Shown: piece by piece, positions 1 through 12,500 of the stretch
How positions within the stretch are numbered: the first letter of the stretch is position 1
Layout of the letters: every line of letters starts with the position of its first letter
Assembly: GCF_000208865.1 (NCBI RefSeq)
Contig: NC_018387.1
Coordinates: forward strand, 1,903,120-1,967,119
Reading direction: 5' to 3'
Length of the DNA stretch: 64,000 bases
Source of the DNA: Neospora caninum Liverpool
Lineage: Eukaryota; Apicomplexa; Conoidasida; Eucoccidiorida; Sarcocystidae
The notes under the pieces: model-generated
Seen by the model: the letters and a program-made list of their open reading frames with translations, nothing else
The model's database searches: none
What the model was told of the DNA's origin: nothing
Program-made: the position numbers and the translations under genes

Positions 1-768
1 AGCCCCGTTTTGGCACGAACCGTTCAGTTTGTTTCCGTCTGTATCTGTCGACTCGCTATGTGGAGTTTTCACACACTGTTCGCGAACAATGGAAGAAGCC
101 TTCTCAGTTGTTCGCCGTCGCTCCGCGTGATGTTCTAACGCATCTGCACGACCTAGCTGTTAGAGAGGAGCACGGTTCCTCGGTGTCGACACTTACGCCT
201 ACGCCGCAAGCTGGGTGATTTCCTTGAAACTTGCTTACCGGATCAATTTCTACACCGTTCTGGTAACTCTCACCCCACCGCCCCAACACGCCCGTCAAGA
301 GGGGAGAAAGAGAAACCGAGAGTGACTGTGCGAGGCGCTGCCCACAGATGTTCCTACCAATGCCGTCTTTCTCAAAGACAGGAATGAGAACCAACTTTCT
401 CAGAGTCTCGCAGGCACTCCACGAAATCCGTTTCCATGTCTCCGGCAAACACGCGTGAGCACACCCCGAGGCCAGGATTTGCGCGCTCCCACGGGAATGG
501 CGACGAAAAAAAATGCACACTTTAATATCACAACTCCGCCGGAGTGTATCCGCGAACACACAATGCAAAACTGTGCATGTCCGAAACATTCACACACCAC
601 GCGAAGTTGAGCACACTCCTGGACGTTTCGCCTGATCTCGTCCACATCAGCGCGGTTGAGTCTTTGTTTGGGTAGGAATTCTCCCACCTACGCGGACAGG
701 AAAGGTTCTGTTAGAGCCTTGACGCCGCGGCCGTCGCCTGCGTCTCGCGCCGCTCGTAGATCCTTGAC
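1..768. other. 3' flank of the gp210 gene
   Basis: This stretch follows the gp210 stop codon on the minus strand and probably holds its 3' UTR. Short open frames exist on both strands, but none shows a recognisable domain or convincing splice sites. I see no gene here. Confidence 0.6.
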
Positions 769-3700
769 TCACTTGCAGCTTTTCCTCATTCGCCCGTAAA
801 AATCGCCTGCGTTTCTCCACAGGGACTCGGGAACACTCTCCTCGCCGCCACTCTCCCCAACCCATTTCCACTGGCCGTCAGGCTGCATCTGGAGCTTCTG
901 CTGCGGTGTACGTACACTCCCGCCTAGCCCCTCGTCTCTGCCGCCCCGCGAAGCTGCGAGCGCAGAACTGAGTGCTTCCGCATCGGCCTGTCGAGCCGCC
1001 TGCAGCTTCGCCTTTTCTCTCAGCAGCGTGGGGCCTTCCGTCGCTGTCCTGGAGGGAGCAGACTTCCCCGGGGCGAATCGCGACGAGGCGAACGAGGTCG
1101 ACGCAAAGGCGAGGGAGGCCGCGGCTGTCGCGTCTTTGCGAGGCGTCAGCGGCCCCGCCGGGGAGGGTCGGCGCCGAAAGAAATCACAGAATTGATGGAG
1201 CAAGAACAGGAGACCGACGCCCACGAGCGTGAGAACAATCAGCCATTCCCCAATCGAGCGCGTTGGATCTTGTCCGTCGTCTTCTTTCTGTTTCCGCTCG
1301 GTCCTCGCTTGCTCGTTTCGCTGTCGGGAACCTGTCTCGCCCAAACTCTCTCCCTCACTTCGCACCGAACGCTTCGACACTGAAGACGAGAAAAACGTCG
1401 AGGGGAACAGAAGCCGCGTCTCCTCGCCCTTTTCTTCTTCGGTCGTGTGCAGGCGCGCAGTCGTGCGCTCCAGCGACAGCGTCACGATCTGCTTCCACTC
1501 TCGCGACTCGATGGTGAGCTGGGCAGACTCGGGCGCTGTCCATACACTCCACTGGGGCGCGGCTTCTTTCTGTACCCGCTTCTGCCCCCGACTGGTCTCG
1601 CTCGGAGCCTCTGCCGGCGCCGCATCCACGCGGATCGCCAGGAGCAAACCGCGTTGCTGCGCGCGCACGGTGTACGCCTCCGACGAGACGCTGACGTCGA
1701 CAGACACTCGGTTCGACGCTGCCTCCTCGCTCGGTAGCGGCGGCACTGGATAGACGAAAACGGTGAGCGGCAACTTCGCGCCCGCGTCAGCCACGCGGAG
1801 CGCGGCGGAACCTCGCGATCGCTCAGGCTCCTCCGGCCTCTCCGTCTCTCCGAGGCTTCTCGCTTCGCCAGTTCCCCCCGCGGTTGCCGCCTCAAACAGA
1901 TCTTCGGACGTCGGGCCCTCGCTGCGCCCTTCGGCGTCTCCGCCCCGCCGCCACTGCGTCTCCTTCACGTAGAGAACGTGGGGCGTGGCCACGTGCATGG
2001 CGCGGGCGTCGAACAGGACGTGCATCTTCGGTTGGAAGGAGAGCGCGAGACAGGCGCTCGGGACGAACGGAGAATGGACTGCCTCGCCTCGCGAGTCAGG
2101 GAACGGCTGTCGCGACTTCTCAAACAGATACCGCATGCGTTGCCGCAACGAGGTCTGTGCAGCGTCTCCTCGCTCGTCTGACGTGGTGAGCGCGACGAGC
2201 CGCCCCGGCGGGAAGGCCAGGAGCCGCGAGGCGAGAGTCGTCCGCACGCTGACGGAGATGGGCAAGAAGAATGTGTGGAGAGAAGCGGCGGACGTAGCCG
2301 CGTTGCGCGCGGAAGACGCGAAAGAAAGACTCGCGGATCCGCACGGAAACGAAGCCGCCGTTTCCTCTGCCTGCGCGGTCTCTCTGCTCGGGGCCGAGGA
2401 GGAGGCAGCGTCGGCCTGGGCGAGGCGAAGAAGATGCGGCAAATCGGACTTGACAGAGAGAAGGCGTCGTTCCTGAAAGGCACATGCGTGCGCAAGCTGC
2501 AAGGCGTCGCCGCCGTCTCCCCTGCTCATCCACGGATGAGTCAGTCCCCCTTTTCCGGCTTCCGAAGCCTGCGTCCGGACCGGCCTTCCAGTCGTCTCGC
2601 TCTCGCCGTCCAAAGAGAGAAGAGGAAGTTGCGCGGTCTCGACCACAAACAGCGGCGCCAGGCGCGGGTCACCGACGGCACACTGAACCCCTCCACTCGA
2701 CTGTACGTACACCGAAGAAGCCACATCGGACCACGCCGCACCTGACGAGATCTCCGTCCGTTCGCCTCGTTCCCCTCCGGATCCTCTCTGTGGTGCAGCC
2801 GCCGTCGGCGAGAGAGAAGCCTGCAGACGGAAGAAGAGGATTTCGCCTTCCGGCGGCAGCGCACGCGTCTCAGTTCGCCCCCCGCGCGTGGAGTCTTCTC
2901 TGGAGGGCGCCCGGCGAGACAGGGAGACGAGCGACTCTCCACCTCCCTCGCCGTCTCGTCGCCGCGCACAACCTAACCTCTCGAGGCGCGACACAGGGAG
3001 AACCTCGCCTTCGCTGAGGACACCCCAAGCTGCGGACGCAACGGACAAGAGAGGCGCCTCCTGCGTCTCCGCATTCTCAGCAAACTGCGCCGCACACCCT
3101 GCCGCCGCAACGAGACGCAGTCTTTTCGCGGAGGCCGGCACCTCGTCGGCGGTCTCTCGCTCGGAGCCGCGGACAGGAACCACGTCCAAGTTCAGAACGG
3201 CGGACTTGTTGGTCCGCACGCTCGCGAGGCCGGGACTGAGCGCGATGGCGGTGGGGCTCTCCACGTCGTAGGCGTCGTTCCCTGCGGTTTCGGAGGCCGC
3301 GAACGGCGAAGCGCCCCTTGGCGGGAAGGATCGGGGTGTATGTACACTCGCGACGGCAGGCCGAGAAGAACTCCAGAGGGCGTGGGCGGCGGGAGCCGCA
3401 AAGAACGGCGACGCGCAGAGCGGGGAGAGACAGGAGCTCGAGGGCGAGAAGCTCGCGGACCAGTCGAGGAAGCCCAAGAGAGAGAAGAAGCGGGAAACCG
3501 AAGAAGGGACGTCTCGGGACCCGCCGAACGGGGTGTCTGTACACTCGTCAGTCGGGAGGGTCGATGCGTGCTTGCCCGTTTCCTCTCCGTCTCTGCCTCG
3601 CGAAACGCTCGCTCCCACTCTCGCATCGCCACCTGAAGAAAACGCCGATCGACGTCCGGTTCGGTCCCGCGTCTGGCGGCCTGGCAGCGCGCAACTCCTC

Positions 3701-6224
3701 TCCTCAGTCGCCCCCTTCCGCTGTCTGTACGCCTTCTGTTCCCGCCACCAGGAACTCGCTAGCTGTCTCCTGAGCAGCGTGAAGAAGGCGTCCACCCCGT
3801 CGACTCGGAGAAGGACATCGTTCACTGCTCCTCCGTCCTTCCCCTCTCGCTCGCTCTCGTTGAACACGAGAGACGCCAGGACTGCAGGCACATCGTGCAG
3901 AGAGACCCGCAGCGAGAGCGAAGATGGCAGCAGCGCGGCAGAGGTGGACGCGAAGGGCGGCGCGGGACTGTCCGAGGCACATCGCCCAACCCCCGCCGCG
4001 CAGGACTGACGCGCAGCCGACGCAGGCCGCTTGCCGCAAAACGCGAATCTCTGGAAAGGAATGACAGGCTCCTCCGCGAAATGGACCAGAGGCTCGTCGA
4101 TGGCGAAGGCGGGCGAGAAGACGGAGCCGGCCTCGGGGCCCGACGCGACCTGACTCCGAAGCTCCGCGAAGAGAGACGCGAGCGAGATGTGCAGAGACTG
4201 CGCGAGCGCCGGCGCAAAAAGGTCCACGATCCGCGCAACGGCGTGCAGCGAGAGACAGTCCGGAGCCGAAGCAGCGACTTCGCGCGCGCCTCGCCACACA
4301 AACGCGGGGAAGAGATGCACGAGCGGGGCCTGAGGCGACTCGGCCGTCCCCGCCCCGTCCACCGCCAAGGCGAGCAGAGAGGCCAAGAGCGGCTGCAGAC
4401 GGAAGGTGAGCCGGAAGGACACATGCGGCTGGACCCGGTGTACAGACACCTTCGTGTCCGGGAGCACGTGGACGACAGACCCCGGGAGCACAGGGAGAGC
4501 GGACGCAGCGTGGAGCGCTGGAAGCGCTGACAGCGCAGGGCGCAGCGCGAGAGCGACTGGCGACGGAAACGCTCGGCTGTCTGTACACACGCGGACTGTG
4601 TCGGAGAGGAAGGCCGGCGAGAGAAGGAAGACCGTGACGGCGGCGCATCCCGACTGTGCGCTCGACGCTTGCAACACTACCGTCGGAGGTCCGAAAGGAT
4701 GTCTCGCGTCGCGCGTCTCCACCTCGGCCGCGACGACAGATGTGTGCGAGGAGAACACATCGATTCTGAAGAACAGGCAACAGAACGCAAAACGGGCATG
4801 TCGCCGAGACGCCGAACTCGCCCGTGAGACGCGAGGGCGGACCTGCCGAACTCGTGGGGCCTTCCACGTCCCTCGGGTTTCGGCACGAGCCTCTGCAGAA
4901 ACGGGTGAACCTCTGAAACCCTCTCCTTCCTGAAGGCCTGCAGACTGGCGCTCGTGGTCCCGCGAAACCTTCGTGACACACGCTGGCTCCGTTCCAACAT
5001 CCTTTTCGCGTCTTCTGGGTGTCTGTAGGATGGTTCCTGCTTCTGTTCGAGAACCACGTCGCGATCCGCGATGTCCCCGGCCATACGCGCCCGCTCTCGG
5101 CGTATGCGTCCCCGTCGCGCCATCGACGTCCCTCCTTTCTTCCGCCGGGTCTCGCCTACCTTAAATCGGTGGGCGGGAGGATGACGCGACCCTTTGCGTC
5201 TTTCAAAACGATCTCGCCGCGTTGTCGGACAGCTCGCTCCATCGTTCGCGTCGGCACGCGCAGTTCCACGCTGGCGACCGCCACCACGTCGACGCGGGTG
5301 ACCTGCCAGGAAGCGTCTCGGCGCCGCGCATCTATCTCTTTTCCTGCGCTCGCCTCTGAGCCGCTCTGGGACGCAGCGAAAGACGCGCCGCGAGAAGGCC
5401 GCACCTCGATTTGCAGCCGAGTGGAAGCGACGGCGGGGGAGGTGAGAAAGCCGCCTTCGCCAGGAAGAACCTCAAGAGGTTTCGCGTTTGGAGAGGCTGC
5501 ACACGCGCATGTCGCCGGCGAGGGGTTTGCTTCAGTTTGCTTTTGCTCTCGGCGCACGCCCTCCGACGCGCACGGACAAGACGCCTCTTGGGAAGACGCG
5601 TCCGGCAGAAGACGCACGCGACAGCAAGGCATGCGATACTCCGACGCAGGCGCGGCCAGCAGCGTCGACGGCAGCGCCGAGGACGAAGCAAAGAGACCGT
5701 ACCACCATGCCGGGCCTGCAGGCTTCCAAGCCCGGAAGGCCGACAGGGCGGCGCGACCGAGGGCGACGTCCGAAGAGAGAGAAGGCGACTCAAGAAGCGC
5801 CGAGGACGTGGCGAGGGTCGAGAAGAGCGGCACCGCTGACACCACGATGGAGACCTGGCGTGTGTGAAAGACAAAGAACAAGAGCAAAAAATACAAGTCA
5901 AAACGCAAAAGACAGCCGGTGCAAGAGACAGGGAACTGCGCAAGGGGGGGGGGGGGGGACAGAAACGGAAAAGAAACGAAAAAGAGAGACGAAAGAGAGA
6001 AGGCAAAACAGGCAAAGCTGCGGCCTTCAGCGCCAGCCGCCGAAAAGGGGATGTGAGACTCGCGTGTCTTTCTTCCCGCGAAATGCCCACTTCCGGCGGT
6101 CGAAAAGAACCTCCCAGGGAAGAAAAACACACCCAAGTAACCTACCCACAAGCTGATACTGGCACGCGAAGGCTGTAAAAACCATGCATATACTTGCTCT
6201 ATACATATATATACATATATAGAC

Positions 6225-6255
<31 letters not shown>

Positions 6256-6488
6256 TCCATGCGTTTGTAGAAACGTGTAATGTATCCGTCGAATCAGAAA
6301 TACACAAATATACGAACACGCGGGTGTACAGGGAGCGACACGCCTCAGCTCGCTGAGGGGTACGTAAGCTCCTCGAGGGCTGCGTCATCTGTTTTCGGTT
6401 TCGGTTCTGAGAGTCGAAATCCCACAACAGCAGGCACACCGCCCTACACACACTGTCTATCTTTATCTCTACCTATCTTCATCTTCAC

Positions 6489-6528
<40 letters not shown>

Positions 6529-9500
6529 TGGCAACTGTCTACCTATCTGAATTAGATCGCTCGCTAGACATAGAAGTATGCATGTCCTTCTCGGTTGCAG
6601 AGATCGACGGCGCGCTGCGTGGCCTAGCGGCTTACCTCTGTCTCCAGGACGACTTTTTTCACCGGGCGTCCGGGCTCCCTTCGCCTCGGCGCGCACTCGA
6701 CACCGAGGCGCAGACGAGCTGTCCCTTCGCGCAACCCGACGACCGTGATACTCGGCATGCCTCCAGAAACCGAGCGTCGCAGCGCGGCAGCAGCCGCAGG
6801 CAGCGGCAGGGCGGAGAAGGCGCACGGCCTGAGAGGCTTGGCCTCGCAAGTCGCCGCCAACTCCACGGCGTTCGGGTCCAAGAGACCGACGGCAGAGGTC
6901 TCCCCGTCCACCACGCGCCAGGTGTACGTACACAGCGACGCGGCCGCCGGCGGGAGCGCGGCGAAAGGCCCTGAAGAGGACATAGAAACAGCAGTGCATT
7001 TCAGTCAGAGAACCGCGACTTCCACAGGGAGTGCAGCACGAGGCAGGCGCGCATCGCGGCGTCTGTCCATCGCTTAACGGGGCGGGAGTGTCCATGCACG
7101 TGTAGTCGTAGGTCTCCCAAGACACCCACAAAGAAAAAGACAGAGACCCTGAAACACACTGGAGAGAGCGCGAGCTCGCTTCTTTCTCTCCGCGTCGCCT
7201 CTGGTTCCCCGCGCGTTTCTTCAGAGAGCCTCACCGAACTGCTCAAGCCGCCGCCGCCCCTCCAAAGTTTCCCGGTCGACGCCGACGCCCGCCACATCCC
7301 CGGTGGGCGCAGCAAGATGGCCAAAGTTGAATTCTCTTCCCTCCGCGTCGTAGAGGAAGGCGTGGAGCTTCTGTGTCAGATCGACGCCGAGCTGGACAGG
7401 CGCGTCAGCGCGGTGCGCGAACGGTTCTTCGTGTGTGTTTGCATTTGCGCTGGAGGTTGCCAACTCCGCGCCGAAGCGTAGCCTCTGGAGGTTCTGGACC
7501 AGGCGCTCCTGGTGAGCGGAGACGAATCCGTTGCCTCCCGGCACCGGCGACCGCTGCGCGATCACCACTCGAGCCGGCAGCGCTACGACAACTTCCACAG
7601 TCGCTGCGGCGCGCCGCAGTTGAAGGAAACGGGACTGGCTCGGCGCGGACGCAGCGGGCGGCGAACCGTCTGCAGTCTGGTCCCCTGCATGCACCGTCAG
7701 CACTGCTTGGCCTTCTTCTCCCGTCAGCAACTCGACCACCGGAAACGCGTCCCAGCTGTCTCCGCTCGCTGTCTCGTCTCCCTCTTCTCGCGCGACGGGT
7801 CCTGAGTCTCTTTGCCCGACCCGCGCCGCGACGACGGCCGCGTCCGAGCTCTCGCACCTACGCACTGCGCTCGACTGAGGCACGCCGTCGAGTTTGCGCG
7901 CGTCGCCTCGGCGTCTCCGAGGGCCGCCGCGGACAGTCAGCTGCAGCGAGTGTCCTCCCGGCAGCAGAACGAGCGAGGCGGGGAAGACCCTGAGCGGCGG
8001 GTAGAGGGCGAGGGACATCTCGGCGCTCACCGCCAGTCGACCCGCTTGCGCAGCGAGTGCAGACGCGGCGCTGCGAGACGCGGGCGGCGCGGCCCAGTTC
8101 ACCGCTTCCACTGAGAGAAGGAGTTCCGTGTCCGGTTCGAATCCGTCGACGTAGAAGAAGAAGTCGGGACAGTCGTCGCGGCTTGGCTGCGCGGCGTCTC
8201 CGCCCCCGCACGGGCTCTCCGCGAAGAGCCTCCGCACCTCCGTCTTCCAGAGGAGCTCGGAAGCAGCCTCGCCGCGCAGAGCCGGGAAGGCGCCGAACCC
8301 TCCCGCGGCGGGGCTGAACGAGGCGACTGCAGAGATCTCTGCCTCGGAGACCGACTGCGGGGGAAAGTTCGGTCGCGCCTCCTCTTGTTCGTCAAACTCT
8401 GCGCGCTGGACGTACAACCAGCCCGTCGCGCGACCGGCAGCGCCTTCGCTGGCGTCGTCGTCTTCGGGTCTCCCTGAGGCCGCCGGCACAGCCTCCTCTG
8501 CTCCCGAGTCGCGCTTCGACTTCCTGGAAATCTTCAACGCCAGCTCCATGGCGCGGTAAAACGCAGGGTCCAAACGTTCGCCGTCTGCAGCGAACGCAGC
8601 CACCTTCACGCCGTAGGTTTTCCCCTTCTCGATCTCTCCCCAGTCTCCCTGGATCCAGTCTTTTCTTTGCTCCTCCCGGCCAGGTGAGCCGCGCGCGCTT
8701 CGAGTCAGCAGCGTCTCGGGAGGCAAGACCGCGAGTGTGAGCCGCGCCACGCTGAAGAACTGGAGATCGACAGCAGGTGGCGCTTGGCCCTTGGTCCCTT
8801 CTTCCTGCGCCTGGGTGTCTCCGAGCACGCCGGTGTCGTCCACCACCAGGCGCCCCGAAACGACTGGCCCGCGGGTATCTCGCGCATCGGCTTCGCGCGT
8901 CAAACCTCCAGCAGCCGACGGCGGACGAATGAAAACTTCCTGCTCCGTGACGGGGCACGCCGGCGAGCAGACGCGCCCGTTTCCGGGCCACGCGAACGGA
9001 GGCGGCAGGCGGAAGAGCGGAGACACCGCGGCGTCGCGCTGCGCCCGAGACGCGGCGAGAACAAGCGTGGTGACGTCCAGGCCGTCTTGTGGGGTTAGGA
9101 AATGTGCGCTGCCGCGCTGTTTGCCGGAAGGGGCGATGGGGCCGCCCTGGGGTTCCGTGGAAGCGTGAAAGAGCGAGGCAAAACGCCTCAGTGTCGCCTC
9201 GGGAGACAGCCCCGAGAAGAACGCCGCCTGCGTGTGCTCGGTCAAAAGCGCCGACCCCGGTGTCTCCGTGTATACCGCGAACGGAGGGGAGAGTTCAGAC
9301 CCCACAGGCAAGACTTTCAGTTGACTGTGCGGCGACGCGAACTGAAGCAGCACGCGATACACCAAACCGGGGTGGTAGAACAGGCGGATGGGCGCTGGAG
9401 TCCGCTCTCTTTGAGGCGGGAAGAATCCCGGGAGAAACGACGCGTGCGGAGCGAGGAAACGCGGAGGCGGCAGGACGACCAGAGAAAGGCTGGCTGCGAG

Positions 9501-12500
9501 GCGGTCGGCGCGCCATGCGGAGGCCTTGGCTGTCTGGGCCTCGCCTCGAAGAGCCTCGCGAGCTTCACGCAGAGCCTTCACGAGCACCGCTCGGTCCTCT
9601 CCGCGCAGAGCCGGCTCGGTCACCACGCTGTCGGCCGTGGGCCACGTCAGGTGTGCAGACAGCGCAAACACCCCGCAGCAGGACGACGGGGCCACCTGAA
9701 CCGCGACGGCTTCGCTCCGCGCGGTCCCGCGGCTTCCAATCGCCTCGAAATCTTCAAAGAAGGAAACGAGAGAGACGCGCCCCGCGCCTGACTCGCCACT
9801 GGCCTCTCCAGTCTCCGCCGGGGGAAATCTGCCGTCTCTGGTCAGGTTCCACGAATCGGTCGAAACCGAGAAGGACGTCGCGTTCACCACTGGCTGGCCG
9901 TGGGCGTCATAGGCGACCGCGAGGAAACGATGCGTCGCTCCGCAGCGAAGGAAGAGTGTGGGTGCAGAAAGCGGAGACACTGGAGACACTGGAGACACCT
10001 GTGGGGCGGCCGCCGCCGACGGGGAGACTGGGAAGGACGCCAGAGTCACTGGCTTGGGCGAAGCGACGGCCGCGGTCGGCGTCGAAAAAGAAGGCAGGGT
10101 GAAGATTTCGAGGCGGTGCGGAATCGAGCAGACAATGGCCAGTCGGACCGAAGTCGAGACCGCGTCCCTGAAACACAGACGACAGAGAGAGAAGGCGTGA
10201 CAGGTCACGACCGGCGAGAGTCTCGCCACTTCGAAAGGCGGGCCCTATATGGCGACTGCGAAACCTGCACGCATATACTCATATTTACATTCGTGTATAT
10301 AAATGCTGCAACAGCGAGATTGGAGGACTGGAGACCATTTCATGGAGCCGTTATAGGCATTTGCGGGGGAGGCACCCTTACACGTCGACGCCTTCTCTGG
10401 GGCGGTTGGTCATTTCCATGATCACTCTGGCGGGGACAGTGCCTGGGTGGACACAGACGACTCGCAGGACGTCTCGGTTTTCGTTTGCAATTGCCAGGAG
10501 AGAGGCGTTCGGAGACGCGTCGCTCTCGAGTTCGCCCGTGTAGTGCTGCGTGTACAGCGCAGGTCTGGCCGGCGGTCCGCCTTTGGTGAAGAAGGTGAGC
10601 GAGGAGCCCACGGCGAGAGTCAGGATTTCTTCGCGCGGTGTCTCGCCGTTCTCTTGCGAATATGCGACCGCCGGGTGATAAGACGCCACGGAGGAGACAG
10701 GCGCGCTGTACAGGAGCGGCGAGGCGCACTCCTGGCAAGCCGAGGGAGGCGAGAGGCGCTGAGGTTCGAAGCGAGAGCCTTTGGGGCCGGCGGTGTCGCC
10801 TTCACTCGCACTCGACACTCCCGCGGAGGCAGAGGACGACGCATGCAGAGCTCGGTGAGGCGGCGCCCGCGACGAAAAGGGAAGTGGAAGGAAGAGACGA
10901 TCCAAAACCACCCACGCCTCCAGAGGAGGAAAGACGTCGACAGTCACCCCTGCAGTCAAGGAGGCGGAGGGCGAAAAAAAGAACCGAGCAGAACCTGGCG
11001 CCTTGCCGGTCAGCCGGAAAACGCCGCACGTGTACGGGAGCGCTGGCCGCTGAGAAAAGCAAACGAAAACCCGACAAAGGAGAAACAGGTGAGGAGACGC
11101 GCCACGAAAAGGACAACGAATCAGACTCAAAAAAGAAAAGGACAAGGAATCAAAACGCGTGGTGCGACAGAAAGGACGCATGCAGTTCCTTCTGCCAGCC
11201 GCGATCGTCTGTCGACAGACACCGACAGATTTCAGTCGCCATCTTCACATCTGTTCCTTTATCAACTGAATACCATATATATCTATATATATATGCGTAG
11301 ACGCGTGGTGTTTGTAGCTGTCTGTGTAGATCGAATCAGAGATGGACAGATGTGTGTAGGAATGGAGAAAAGGGGAAAGGACGCAATGTGCCGTCGGGGC
11401 AGGCCCGCGGGTTGGTCCTGCAGACGGCCGAGCACGCACATCCCCGGCGTTCTCGCCCCGGGCTCCACAAGGCGAGTTCGGTAGGTTGCTGTCTCGCGTT
11501 TCACTTTCGTGGCTTCGCAACTGACCAGCTCGCTGATCATCAAGATTTCTGGACTGTTCGTCCAGAAGCGTCGGTCTTCTCGCTTCTCTCCGGCCGCAGG
11601 AAGCAAGTTCGTGCAGTTCGCAAACTGGAGAGGGTGGAGGTGAAAAGGGTGTCGAGACAGCCAGGCGCGCTCATCCGCGCGATCGAGTTCTGTGCTCCAG
11701 TCTGACGCAGCTTGGCGAACGGCGTGAGCTGCGCTGTCGAGAGACGGCGCCCGCGACGAAGAGAGGGACGAGCGCGACAGCCACTCGGCGACCTTGGGAG
11801 GCAGAGCGAGCATTGGCGGGATGCGCGCGTAAGCCGTCACGACTGCCTGAAGAGAGGCACAGACGGGCAAAAAACCCCAGTGACCGTTCTCTGATTTCCC
11901 GCTTTCTTCTTTCGGGACACGGCAAAACGAAAAGGGAAAGAAAACGACGGGGAAACTGCACATTCTCCCCCTGTTTTTCTCTCCGGAGCCGACACACACA
12001 ACACACGCAATACGACTGATCCGGGCTTCCCTTCCTTCTTTTTGTTCTCTTTCTCCATCTCCCCTCTTCCGCTATCTCTCTTCTTTCTCTCTGTAGAAAC
12101 CTACGATTGCGTGTGTGACGTCGTCGCGGATCTGGCCGGAGGCGTCTCCGTTTCTTCGGTCTTCTCGCAAGGCGCCCCGTCGGCTGTCTCTGCCGTGCTC
12201 GTTTGTCGCCTTCCCACTCTGGCGAATGAGGAAGGTGTCGACGGAGACCTCGACTCTCTCTGGTTCCGCGACGACGACGAGGAACTCGAAGACGTTCTGT
12301 GGCTGACGAGCATCTTGCAGGCGAAGCACAGCGGCCCCAGTCGCATGCGCGCCTCCACGGGCCTTCCCAGCTGCCTTTCCGTCCCCAGAATTTCGGGCGC
12401 GATTCTCGAGGCGGAACCTCACGCGAGGCGAGTCGGAAGAGGCGCGCGGCGCTCGCGGATTGTCGCCCCACGACAGAGGCCCGAGGAGTCCAGACGAAGA

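Noticed and set aside
3704..4981. Long alternative open frames overlapping gp210 exons on both strands (for example a 425-codon minus frame here and a 618-codon plus frame at 12967-14823)
   Set aside because: They are shadows caused by GC-rich coding sequence with few stop codons; they lack family similarity and conflict with the well-supported gp210 frame.
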